64,000 nucleotides of DNA from assembly GCA_013397865.1 (NCBI GenBank), contig VZTI01005057.1, positions 124,001 through 188,000 on the forward strand, in the 5' to 3' direction. Under the pieces are notes generated by a model. That model was not told the DNA's origin. It worked only from the letters and a program-made list of their open reading frames with translations, and made no database searches. The DNA is from Struthidea cinerea (lineage: Eukaryota; Chordata; Aves; Passeriformes; Corcoracidae). Shown here piece after piece: positions 1 through 12,400 of this stretch. A program made the position numbers and the translations under genes. How positions within the stretch are numbered: the stretch's first letter is position 1; the number at the start of each line of letters is the position of its first letter.

Positions 1-3000
1 TTTGTTAAGTTTTATCTAGCTTGATTAATTTTCTTTGTGACTAATTTACTGGGTTTTTTTTTTCATGGACTTTCAATTAAATCTTGTGCAACCCTTTCAG
101 CTGAATGTTTTTACAGTATTGCTTCTATTTTGCTTTGTGGTGGTTTTTAGTTGCTGTTTTGTCCAAGAGGACCTTTCTCCACTGGGATTTCATGCCTTTA
201 TGGTTAAGCAGCTCAATCCCATTTCAGAGAGTCTAATTTTCTCAATTTTTTTGCTCCACGATGTTCTTGGTTAGGTTTCTTGTCTGCAGTTTAGATTAAC
301 AGCTCTTGTTTTCAATATAGCCTTGAAAAAGAAAGATCAGGCACGTTGTGGCCGGTGTTACTCAATGGGTGATCTGCAGATCACTTGGACTTCTTCCTTC
401 TCTTTAATTATAGCAATGGCTCTTGTGTACTGCAGAGCTAGTTATTCTGAGCAGACAAGTACTGACATAGACTCTTAAAAAAAATTTAGTGATTTAGGAC
501 AGAATTTCCTTTCAAGTGAGTCTGGTAGGGACTGTGTGTGCAGAGCAGAGGACTGTGCAATTATTTACTGCCTTGCTGCATGTCATGGAACACATGGATG
601 TGCCGAGTGTTTCTAATGTATGGAGAAACTTTTTGTTGCTTAAATGTTGGAAAAGTTACCCAGTGGACTTTTCTGGAGTAAATTGTCTATTGCATGGTGA
701 TGCCTATTCTAGTACTATGGAGCTGATCTGAAGGTGCAGTTTGGCCAGGTCTGAATTATAATGTAAGTTTTATTTATCACTTCTTTGTTCACATTTACAG
801 CTGTAATCTGCAGGTTTTTAATGATCTGGAGATTACCAGTGATACCTCTAACAACTGTAATATTTTTGAAGACTTTGTCATCTTTTTATTCTGGTTACCT
901 ATCATTGTGATATCAATTACATAACAATCATGACACTTTGATGAATAATTCTGTTGTGATTCAACTACCTATATTGGCAGCATAGCATCACTGAAATGTT
1001 TCTGATTATCCCCTACATTACTATTTTTGAAGGCTATGGAAAATGTAATTTGTGTGTTTTACAAGTGAATGTATTTTATCCCTTTTCTTTTTTACACTGT
1101 GTGCATTGTTCAGCCAATATGCTTGAGATGGGAATTTATGTTCACAGACTGTAAGCATGAAACATCACTACAATCCATAATAAGGCCATCAGTATTCTGC
1201 TCATGCAAGCCAGTGTAAGTACAATTTTCAGTGGCCTAATGTAACAGGTAATCATAAATTAGTATTTGCTTTAAAACAACACCAGATTACGCAGACTGCA
1301 TGCTTAAGAAGAATGACTCAGTAAGTAGTGCAGCTCTGTAATGAAGTGGGAGCTCATTAAACAGATGCTATCTACTTCACTGATCTACATAAGCGGCAAA
1401 CAAACCAAATGGAAATGTTTCAACAGAACACTGCAGTCAACCAGAACAAGTTCAGGTTCATTTACTGTGGCACCGTCTACAGGAATTAGTCACAGTAATA
1501 ATTGAATAGTTGCTCGATAATTTATCATTTTACATTTGTTATTGCATTTGCATAATGTGTTGGTTTTTTTATGTCTTTGGTTACATTAAATGCCCTCATC
1601 TGTGTTTACAAAACCAGAACACAGTGGGTGATTTTAAGATTCATCATACTGGCAGTGTTCAATGTTCATTGCTTGGACTGTATTTTTTAAAATTGTCTTT
1701 TTTTTTTTTCTGGTTTGTGTCTTATATCTTGGCACATGCAGGCTTGTAATTGCTATTTAGGAAAATTGAAACATTTACTTTTTTTATGAATCGTAGGTAG
1801 AGGCATGAAGATAGGAGCAATGACTAGGCATTCAGTATTTCTAGGTGTAATGCACCAGAAATGACATGTTTTCCCAGTAGGTGGAATAGCCAGAAATAAC
1901 AGTTCTTTAGAACTGAACTTTGTGAGTAATTTCAAAGATCAGTACTAGTTTTGTAGTGTATTACCTGAAGGACATTTTGCTGACTTTAGAGGCTTTGCAG
2001 CTGCTTAGGAAGAACAGTACTGTATAACTCTCTTATACAATTCTTTTTGAAAGGAATGAGATGTAAAGAAGTTAAGTGACTAGAATCTAAAAAATAAAAT
2101 AAATGTTTCCCATAGTTTCTGATATGTGTTAATTGCAGATGTTACACGGTATGTGTGAAATATAGCTGATAAAGTAGAGATAAATGGGTTCTAACTTTTT
2201 ATATGGTGATATTTTTTATTAGATTGCATTTTCTGGTAAGTGCTGATGCAGTGCGGTACTATTCAATGATACAACATCTAGCAGAATCAATTATTATTGT
2301 TGTCAGACTCTTTCAGGACATTTTTTATGATTTTAATGCTTTATCTTTTGCTTGTAGCTCTTAATTTCTTGGAGAACTATCATCCTGCAGATACATCAGT
2401 TATCCTGTGAATTTTGACCTGTTTCAAGTTTTGCGTCCTCTGCAAAAGCCCTTAACATTGTGAACACTTGTCAAAAATTGCTATTTTAACAAGTAGCTTG
2501 TGACCTGTATGCAGACTGTGCTTAGAGTGACTGTAGTTTTCTTTGTGCAAATGTATTTTATGTGGAGTACTAGTCACCAAGAATATGAGCTCAATGATGC
2601 TGAGGAAAAAGAAAAAGTTGCAAAACACTAGTGTTTAACTTAAATAAATATCAACAAAGAACATGTGTTGATAAATCACCTTTCAGCAGGACTGGTTAGA
2701 CTTTTAGAAAACAAAACCCAAACACTTGGTGGTAACATGCAAAGTGTGTTGTCAAAGGAGAAAACCTTTCTATTAAATATTTTCAAAAAACTTTCACTCC
2801 ACATTTTCTATATGTTCATTCTTGTGTTCAACAGAAATTGTAGGCTTAGCAGACCTCTGAATTTGTAGCTAACCTTCTTCAACAAACTGCAGTGTTAAAC
2901 AATAATTCTGCTGAGATAAGCAGTTAGAAGATGCACATTCTTGAACACGTAACGAAGAAAGGCCAGCAGCAACAAGTAGCAATATTGTAGTCACTCTGTG

Positions 3001-3084
3001 CTAATCTTTTGAAAATTTGTGTGGATAAGTTTTTTAAGCACTGACTTGTAAATTATTCAGTTCTCTTGAGATTTTGTCTGGGTT
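1..3084. other. Single-copy AT-rich non-coding DNA
   Basis: I see no gene, mobile element or long simple repeat here. Open frames are at most about 80 codons, lack recognisable domains and sit in AT-rich sequence where such lengths are expected. Short T runs (for example near 1690-1710) and an A-rich stretch near 2088-2104 are the only low-complexity patches. Ancient, highly diverged repeats could be present but cannot be recognised by eye. Confidence 0.6.
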
Positions 3085-3880
3085 CACAGAATCGGTCAGG
3101 TTGGAAGGAACCACATTGAATCGTGTGACCCAACCATCCAGTCCATCAGGACCCTCCCAGACCACATGGCACAGGATTGTATCCAGGTGGTTCATGAATA
3201 TCTCCAGTGAGGGAGACTCCACAGACTTTCTGGAAAATCTGTTCCATTGCTCGGTCACTCTCACAGAAAAGTTCTTCCTCATGTTCAGGTGGAACTTCAG
3301 TGCATCAATTTCTGCCCATTGCCTCTTGTCCAGTTGCTTGGCACCACCAAGCAGAGCCTGGTCCATCCTCTTGGCACCCTCCCTTCAGATACTCATAGAC
3401 ATCGATGAGGTCCTATCTCAGTTGTCTCTTCTCCAGGCTGAACAGGCCCAGCTCCCTCAGCCTTTCCTTATACGAGAGATGCTCCAAACTCTTGATCAAC
3501 TTAGTAACTTCCTGCTGGACATGCTCCAGGGGCTCCATGTCTCTCTTGTCCTGAGGACCCCAGAACTGAGCTCTCCAGGTGAGGCCTCACCAGGGCCAAG
3601 TAGAGGGACAGGATCACCTCCCCTGACCTGCTGGCAATGTTCTTCTGAATGCAGCCCAGGATACCATGGGCCTGATTGGCCACAAGGACACACGGCTGGC
3701 TCATGGACTCCCAGGTCCTTCTGCACAGAGCTGGTCTCCAGCAGGTCACCCCCAGCCTGTACCAGTGCCTGGGGTTGTTCCTCCCCAGGTGCAGAACCCT
3801 ACATTTGCCCTTGTTGGATTTCAGAAGGTTCACCTCTCCAACCTAAGATGCCTCTGAAAGGCCCCACAACCCTCTGAGAC
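3085..3880 (-). mobile_element. CR1 LINE, 5'-truncated, minus strand
   Basis: The element reads on the minus strand. Its 3' end is at 3085, where a CACAGAAT unit (reverse complement of the terminal ATTCTGTG repeat) is followed by the usual 'ggttggaaggaacc' start of the inverted 3' UTR. Moving right, the sequence passes through the last part of ORF2 and the reverse-transcriptase C-terminal region, then stops near 3880 after the stretch complementary to 'GKCRVLHLGR'. It is about 0.8 kb of a full CR1 of about 4.5 kb, so this is the common 5'-truncated form. I see no target-site duplication, as is usual for CR1. The right edge is approximate because similarity fades over the last 40 bases. Confidence 0.93.
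3501..3833 (-). pseudogene. CR1 ORF2 (reverse transcriptase) C-terminal remnant
   Basis: This 110-codon minus-strand frame matches the part of CR1 ORF2 just after the RT catalytic core. Visible landmarks in order are a 'KCRVLHLGRNNPRHWYRLG' block, the AEKDLGV-like 'CRRTWESM' block with a local frame disturbance, 'ANQAHGILGCIQKN', 'ASRSGEVILSLYLALVRPHLE' and a degraded 'GAPGACPAGS' tail. The YADD polymerase motif lies upstream and is not in this truncated copy. A second open segment in another frame (3034-3366) continues into the C-terminal 'FHLNMRKNFSVRVTEQWNRF' and 'VESPSLEIF' blocks and reads past the expected stop. The copy is dead: truncated and frameshifted. Confidence 0.85.
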
Positions 3881-6800
3881 ATTGGCCATTGTCGGTTTAT
3901 TCAGTAACTGAAGGAAATGTCAGTTTTCTTTTTTCCTGTCACCAATAAAAGTAACTAGAATGTTGGTTTATAAATATATGATTACATGAAAACATTCATA
4001 TTCCACGTATGTGAAGTGTCTAAGTAGCTGAAATACACCAGGCTGATTGAACTTCTTTTAAAGGAGAACCTTGCAGTCAATATCCCTGTAATCAAACTGT
4101 GGGAGACAAAGTATAGAAGATTCAATCCCAAAGCTCTATAAGCCCTTTCCAGCTTAGGAAGTATACCAGCACATCAGAGGAAAGCAGGAGAGCTGGAAAC
4201 TCTAACTCAGTTCATACCTATTGATTCATCTAGTTTATTTGGAGTAATTTAAAAATAGGTCATGAATTTTCATGCTGTTTTGATGTTTTTCCAGCATTTC
4301 CTCTATGAAGTGGATGAAAGTTCTATCAAACTGTTCATATTCTTGCATCTGTTAATATCTATAAACAGTTCTGCTCTTCATGAAGATCTAGGACACAATT
4401 GTATTGCACTTCAACTCTTGTTTTATATTAACATTCAGTTGCACATTGCAGTTCTGCACAAGAGTGGTGAGCATTTACTGACACTAGTTGAATTTGTCCT
4501 TTTTCTGACATAAAACAAGCTTCTGGTTATATCATTATCCTATATATTTAAGTTCAATCTGCATAAGTAGCAGCTCATTAACAAGGGGATCAAATTTAGC
4601 TGTGAAGGTACTGGTTGTGGAGAAGCACAAAGAAATACAGGTTGAAGAAACTTTCCTTTAAAGATAGTAGTTCAACATTAGATTCATAGGATCTTCCACT
4701 CTTCTTCTGTAAGATACCTTACTGTTCCTGCCTCTGGGATTATATCAAATAAACTCTGACTCAGCTAAATATATTTACTAATTTTTGACAAGTAGGGCTT
4801 GACAAGTCTACTTCTGAATTTTGCCCTAGATTAAATCTGTTCTTTGTTTAGTTATCCACCCATCCCTGAAGATGACTTGTACCTCTGCCCCCTTTCACCT
4901 CTGCCCAGATGACTAGAATAGTATTAGCACAAGCTCAAGGGACAGAGACACCTTCTTTTGCTGAAGCTCTATGCCCATTGTCAAGCACAAGTAGTGATGT
5001 GCAGATGCAAGGGGGTGTTTCCACTAAGTCCACTTGTGAATCATCAGTCTCCCTGTTGGAGAAGATAGCATGATGTCTATTTTATCCTTGGTTTTCTTCT
5101 TCTGTTACCTGCCCCTTATTTTCTAATCTAGCTCTGCAGTTACTGAGAATTTTCATCTGGGGCATATCTTTTGATAAGTTTGCTTTTGGTGTTGAAGTGT
5201 TCATTTACAGCTTTCAAATGCACCAACAAAACTGCATCCATAGCAGTAGACCATAATGTAGACCATTCCATATGTGCAAGTCCATTTTAATAGATTGATA
5301 GCACTGGTGGAATGATGATCCCAGAACTTTGATGCTGGTTTGTCCACCACCATTTTGGTAGAATTTGGGTTAAATAAGGTGTTTATTGATGTTTTCAGAG
5401 AAGTATTTGAGCAATCACAATAAAATAATACAATAAAAATCTGACATATATGACCTTATGGGTTCTCTCTCTGCTCTTTGTAGTTTTCTTCATCTCAGCC
5501 TCTCTGTAGTCTTAAGACCATCATGTATTTATGTTTACCAAATTTAACTCTACTCCTGGACATAGTTAGTTTCCCTTCTCTCTTGCACATTTTGTTTCAA
5601 GTTTGTTTTTCTCATTCTGCGTGTGCCAGCATCTACTGCCTGAATTTTGCCTACGTTGTGTTTTTGTGCTTGCCGTAGACATCTGCAAGAGAATGGACAA
5701 ACCTAATATCTCTCTGGGAAAATATTGGCTAAAAGTATGTACCAGGCTAAATATAGCAATTCATGAGATAAGGCAACTAAGAGATTCCAAGATGAAACAC
5801 TCTGCATGATTTTTTTCTCTCATCCCAAGTGATGAGAGTACAGAACCAGATCATCTTTTTGATAGGTGCCTTATCTGCAGATGCTTCAGGGTCAAGCTTT
5901 GTGGAACACGGGCTGTTTGATGTATGGTGTGTGTTCTGTAGCAATTCAACCTTGAAATATGCGGTTCAGGTTTACCACTGAGGATGTAATATGCTCAAGC
6001 ACTTACGTTGTCATTTGCAGCATGTGCCTAACTTTGAGCAAGAGAGTGGTTTCTGCAGTGTTTGAAAAATATCACAACAGACAGAAAATGTGCACCATTA
6101 ACTAAGTTAATATCAGCTTAACTTCATTGTTAGCATAACTGAGCATGAATCTAAGTCTTATGACGACGACCATGGCTAAGGTTACAATTTTATAAAAGGC
6201 AGAAAATGAGGAGTATCTCTTCTTTGGAAGTAACTATCCATTTCCTTCTGTGACAGCCAACCAGTGCAGAAATTGGGTATACACCACAGGCTAATGAGCT
6301 GTGTGTCAGGAGGTGAGCAAAGAAATCACTAAAAGTGGGTGGGGAGAGGAAGAACCCTCTACTACTCATGCTTTTCAGAAAACAGGAAAAAAGTCAAATT
6401 TCAGCCAGGAGAGAGATGTCAGAAAAGATAAAGGGATTTTGGGAGGTTGGTCTGTAAGCCATTAGAGAAAAAGGAAACAGATTATTAGACTACAAGGGTG
6501 TGACAAGCACAGGTACAGATTAGGTGACCTTGTAAATGTGCAAATTATGCTTGTGACAGTCAAAATCAAAGGCCAGAACAAGAGAGCAGATTTGTTTTTC
6601 TTAAAGAGCTGTCTGTAATGAATACAAAGGGAATAAATTGGGCAAGTGAAAGGTAAAGATAACGGGGACCAGGTTCTGGCAACCTGTTTTGATCTAGGTA
6701 TGAACCACATTTGTAAAGCAGCAATGATTTATGAGTACACCTCTTGGTACCAAAAGTGAAGTCTCTACATGTCTTCCTTTTCCATTCTTTTGTACTTTTA

Positions 6801-8689
6801 AATTATTCATGTTGCTGCTGCTTACTCTATGTGAAGAGATTTGAGCCTAGGTCACGCAGAACAATGATCCAGAGGACTTCTCAGAGTGTTTTACCTGCAT
6901 TTTAACAGGCTGGATGTAACTCTTAAATGATTAAAGAGTTTGTCTGTCAAACTGGATTTTTAGAGAAAGAATGTGTTTTTACAGTGTTTCTCTCTTTTTC
7001 ATCCTCCTCTGACTTTAGGTTTTCAGTAGCCAATTAATTTTTTTATTTTCCTTCCAAAGACTCACTAGTTTTTTGAATGTAGTCTCTCCCCCCTTTCCTC
7101 ACCCTAAAAATGCTAGTCTGGGTGTATCCAGCTGAGTTTTTGCAAAATAGTTTCCTTTGATAACCAAATGAAAACACAAAACTGTGTGTGGTGCTCACTT
7201 ATACTTTGCTCTCACGGTATTTGTTTTGTGTACATGGGAAGGTCTAGATTTTTTGAGTTTGGGAGTGGTCATGGGACACGAGGAGGGATATTTCAGAGAG
7301 CAGCTGTAATGGTTCCCCCTGTCCAAGTACCACAGGCTGAGAAAAACTCTTCTGGCCAATTTGCTTCTTTTGACATTGTTTCAAATAGGTGTGCTTCAAA
7401 CTTCAATAGAGAGGACTTTCTGGATTTTTTTTTTTTAAAGCTGAAAACACAGGAAAACACTGTGTTTCTGAGGAAAAAAACAAGGAAGAATAACAAAACG
7501 TGACCAAGACTAAGAGTGGAAAAAAGAGATAGCCTTTAAAATTGAAAAAGAAGTTTACTGCTGTTTCACTATCAATCTCTGCATTCAACAGTGTCTGCAT
7601 ACAACAAATGGGAGCAGAAGAAATGTGTGATGAAACTTCATCTACTGCCTCTCTGCTGTTCTTTTTCCAAAATAAGAAACAAACAAACAAACCTTGATTT
7701 TGTTGAAAGAGTCAAAGAATAATTGGGTGTTGTAGATACTCTGAAACATTATGCATTTACAGAGCCGACTACAATTTTGAACTAAGGGTAATTGATGTAA
7801 ATACAGAAGTAAGGAGAATAAACACAGGCTCCAGACCTTGCTCATAAGTGTGAAACCCCATTCTTAGTTCTTGCTACGTTCAATAGTGTGCCTTCTTGAT
7901 TTAGTGTACATGCAGTACTGCAACACTCAGAGAAGCTGCTGATTCTCTTTATTAACTTCCCTAGTTGGTGTTGTAGCTGATCAGTTTTATGTGTTTGAAG
8001 AAGAATTTTCAGAATTTATCTCAAGTACATGTGATATTTTTATGCGAAAAGCTGAAAAGCTTATTTTTGGCAGACAGGAGGAAAGCAAGAATAAATTGCC
8101 TCAGGTTTGTCATAAGTATATTAAATTGCTAGAGAGATGAAGAAAATGACAAGAACAAAAACTACAAGGGCTGTATTTAAGCGTTGCAAGCTTTGTGGCT
8201 GCCAGCCAGAAAAGCAGAGTGTCCATGGCTTTCACAGGAGCATGACTGAACAAAGAAGACACTTTGGTCCAAGTGACCGATTATAGGCCTGGGAACAAAG
8301 AATTTAGGAGGGAGCTGAAAATGAAAACCCACACAAAACGGGGACAAAGGAGAGTTGAATGTTCAAAGTAGGTCCATTCAGAGACAAATGGAGTACAATG
8401 ATCAGTGAAAACTTTAAAGTTGTGATGTGTCCAGGATTTCTTAGTCAGTGCCCTGATCTCATGTTTTGGAACAGATTCAGAGGTGATGTGGATGTCAGAC
8501 ACCAGTAAGTGGGTGGAAGGTATTCATCACTCAGTTTTGAAGCTTAGAATGTGCAAGTAAAAGAATGGTATCTTCTTCTGTCCATCCCATCTCTTTACTA
8601 CTTTTCCTTTCTAGGTCTTCTGTGTACATGTAAAACTTGACCTGCTTATACCTAGAGCACAAAAATTACCTGTTATCTAGAAGGAAAAA
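3881..8689. other. Single-copy AT-rich DNA, no gene seen
   Basis: There is no recognisable gene or mobile element in this 4.8-kb stretch. A short AAAC tract occurs near 7676-7691. The longest open frame away from repeats is about 111 codons (7168-7503) and is low complexity at its C-terminus (K/N-rich run), with no domain I recognise. I treat it as chance. Confidence 0.55.
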
Positions 8690-9489
8690 GAGTTATACCA
8701 ACTTCCTGTTCATGGCTTGGATGGGTGGACTCTTTGATGGGTAAAAAACTGCCTGGTTGACTGGATGACCGGATGACCACACCCAGAGAGTTGTGGTGAA
8801 TGGAGCTAAATCCAGCTGGCAGCTGGTCCCTGAATTTCTCCTTAGAAACTCTTGGTAAACATGAGCCAGAGTGTGCCCAGGTGGCCAGGAAGGCCAATGG
8901 CATCCTACCTTTATCGCCAATAGTGTGACCGGTGGGACTAGAGAAAAGATCATACCCCTGTACTGGCCACTGGTGAGGCCACACCTCATGTGTTGTGTCC
9001 AGTTCTGGGCCCCTCGGTAGAAGAAAGACTTTGGGGTGCTGGAGCATGTCCAGTGAAGGGCAACAGAGCTGGTGAAGGCAGGCAAGTCCTATAAGGAGTG
9101 GTCAAGGGGGCCAAGATGTTTAGCCTGGAGAAAAGGAGACTCGTGGGGAGACTCCCTACAGCTGCCTGAAATGAGGTTGTAGCCAGGTGGGGGTTGGCTT
9201 CTCCCAGGCAATGGACAAAAAGACAAGAGGACATGGCCTCTAGCTGCACCAGGGGAGGTTCAGGTTGGAGATCAGGATGAATTTCTTCATGGAAAGGGTT
9301 GTTAAACCTTGGAATGGGCTGCCCAGGGAGGTGATGGAGTCACCATCCCTGGAGGTGTTCAAGAAGTGACTGGATGTGGCACTTAGTGCTATGGTTTAGT
9401 TGTCACGGTGGTGATTGGTCAAAGGTTGGACTCGATGATCTTGGAGGTCTTTTCCAACCTAAATGTTTCTGCGATTTTGTGATTCTGTG
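8690..9489 (+). mobile_element. CR1 LINE, plus strand, internally deleted
   Basis: A sense-strand CR1 ends at 9489 with three tandem 8-mers (a GTTCTGCG-like unit, ATTTTGTG at 9474-9481, ATTCTGTG at 9482-9489). Just upstream is the CR1 3' UTR hairpin 'ggttggactcgatgatcttg'. Further upstream lie the ORF2 C-terminal segments that correspond to 'NGILACISNSVT...LVRPHLMCCVQFWAP' and the 'aggatgaatttcttcatgg' 3' block. Near 8690-8845 there is an RT segment ('gagagttgtggtgaatggag') that in intact CR1 lies several hundred bases before the block starting near 8868. A piece of the middle is therefore missing. The left edge is approximate. No frame is intact. Confidence 0.92.
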
Positions 9490-12400
9490 GTTTAGTAGTG
9501 AAATTTGCAGTGTAGTGCTTAATGTTTGGTTTTTGTTGTTTGTTTGGGATCTTTTTCTGAATACATGAAAGCTTAGGAACTTTACAAAAAGAAAAAGCTA
9601 ATACCAAGAACCACCTTTCACTGAAAAATATTTGAAGTCTTATTTTTATGGATTGCTAAAAGTGCTTTGAATTATTTGCCCATGAAGGTGGTTTTTTGTT
9701 TGGTTGCTTGGTTTTGTTTGTTTGGTTGGTTTTTTAGAGATATTTTAGGGCATTGCTATCTGACCTGGTGTCACTAGCTGAAAAACAAGTTAGTGATATG
9801 AATGAGAGTAAAAGGAACAAAACTGCAGAATTGCTAGTCTAGGGCAGGTTCAAGGCACAATTACAGTACTGTGCTAGGATTTTTGTTAGCTGTGACTGAT
9901 CTCTGTTTTCACACAGCTTTTCCAAAAGAGAAAAATCACAATCACATCAATCACAATCATGCGTGAGGCCAATGCCAGTATTCAAAGTTTCAATTCAAAG
10001 CAATATTGAAATAAATATAAATAAATATATTATCACCATATATGAAAAATTAGGTCACCAAAGTTTACCATTTTGACTTCTAATCACAAGTTTCCTAGGA
10101 GATTTTTTTTATAGTTGAATAGATGTAGTTTTGGTCAATGCCAGGTACCAAGCCTCAAGCCAGTCAGCCAACAGAAGAAAATTTTGTAACCTTATTTTAT
10201 GACCTTGCTTTTAGTTTTTCTTCCAGCTTCAGTAGTGTTGTATGCAATAACAATTAAAAATTAGGAGTTGAAGGGTCTGATGTAATTCAGTGTCAGAGAT
10301 GTATTTTTCATGCAGACAGGCATGTTTCACAAACAGTTAAAAGTCATTTTGTTCCTGATGTAAAACTAAGGGGTTTTTATACTTCAAGTGTAAGCATATA
10401 TGAGTGTTCTCCTATGCTGCCAACTCTTTTTCAATTGTAAAATTGAACAGTCTTCCCCAGTCTACCTACAGGTTTGGAGTCCACTTCTACTAAATTTGAA
10501 CAGTTCCATCTGCTTTGCTTTGCTTCATTTATTCATGAGCACCTGAAGAGCTGTCATTTTTAAAGCTCTTTCACTATATAGGAAGACAATTTGGTGTGTC
10601 AAGCATGTCATCATTAGAAATATTTGTCATTTTAGTGCCACATATATATGTTTTGTTTTGAAAAAATGGGAAGTCTGAAAGGCAAAGCAGACAAGAAAGT
10701 AGTGATATTCTGAATGAGCGAATGGTTGTTAAGGAAAACCCTCGGTGAAAATGAAATAGGAGAGAAAGGCAATTCAACACTGCAAAGGTTTCATTGGTTT
10801 TCTTTTTTTTTTCCTTTCTTTTTTTTTCATATTTTGTACTTATTTTAAGCTTAAAACAGTGAGCCAATAGTCTGTATTGGGGCAGATATTGATTTTAGGG
10901 CCATTGCTGATAGGACAAAGCACTGGAACATAGATCAGAAATGCGCCTTCTTTCCTTCTGTGGTCCCTACATTAATACCTCCCATTATATCCATTCAGTT
11001 TTTTAGGAATCACTTCTTAACAGACTTTCTTCCGGTAAGGGAGATATGACGCATATGTAGGGCCCCCTTATAATCTCAAATCCCACACCCTCAATTTATT
11101 TTGGATTTATATTGACTTATGTCAGAAGACTGAAGTAAGAAGAAGTCTCTTTTCTGCTTTATCATTGTCCACATAAATTGTGGAGTGATAACAAGCTATT
11201 TCTGAAGTGTTCCTTTGGACATGCTTATCACTAAAAAAAATTTTAAAAAATCGTTATTTGATTCTGAGTTATCTTCTCATTTATAAGTAAGGAGAAATAT
11301 GATTTGGATTTATGACAGTGAATTCTAAACTTTTCTAAGCAAAGAAATGTTGTCCAGTAACTTTCTTGAGCAGTAGTGGGAATGTTTCTGCCGTTCAGGC
11401 AATAAAGCTATAAGCATTAAGTAGTGAGGGTCAGATTTCTGTGCTGGTGATGTGGATATCTTTAACTGCGAGGACTTCTCTGTGTTTTCTATACGCGAAG
11501 CGTTGTTATCATACAAACCACAGTATGGTCTTTTTGTACATCTATAAATTAGCTTTTTATTTCACTCTGATGCTGCAGCAAATAATTATCTAAAGTTAAT
11601 TTCAAGAGATATAATTCTTGCATACTTCTGGCACTCAATATCAAATAAATGTAAAAGTATGTCATGTAGGTAAAATGCAGTAAATAGACAGAATTCATTT
11701 TTGCAGGTCTCTGAGGGTTGTACTTAAGGCGATGGAACTGGCCTCTGTGGACTGTAGAGGTAATAAAACTTGAATAAAACTTCATGGAAGAAAACTGAGC
11801 TATTCTCTTCCAGCTATTTCAAGCTCTAACAAAAATCAAACTAGTAGGGAACAGATAGAAAAGTATTCCCCAGTGGAGGACAGGAAAATGTTTCATTCTC
11901 TTTTGGTTGCTCTGTGCCAAACTAGAATACGTGTATCACTTGCTATTTGCCATTGTATAATGATATCATGGAAAAAAAAAAGACCAGATAAAATACTTTC
12001 TTCTCAGGAAAATGTACTCATTTTTTCTGTATGTCAGATGAAAACAAAGTGCTTTTAGATCCCAGTGGGACTGAAAGGGTGACATCTCATAAAATTTCAA
12101 CTTACATGTCTGTGAGGATCTTCTGCTGTGTCGCATGGCCTGAGTCTCTTCACAACAACCAGCTGCATTGCTTTAAGCTTAAAAGAATGGGTGACAAAAT
12201 TTTAGGAGGAAAAAAGCCAGTTAGGATTGAAATGAAATGCAGAAAGAAAAAGTCTAAAAATAATTCTCCAAAGATCAACCCCCTTGCTCTAGCTAAAGCT
12301 GTTTCCGTGCTGCAAAGTGGTGTGACAGCAAATACCTTATTTTACCTCCAAACCAGCAATATTCCTCTCTTTTTTCCTATCTGCAAACCACCTAAATTTT

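Noticed and set aside
3074..3877. A 267-codon plus-strand open frame, the longest in the window
   Set aside because: It is antisense to the CR1 ORF2 C-terminus and 3' UTR. The real homology is on the minus strand, so the frame is a shadow.
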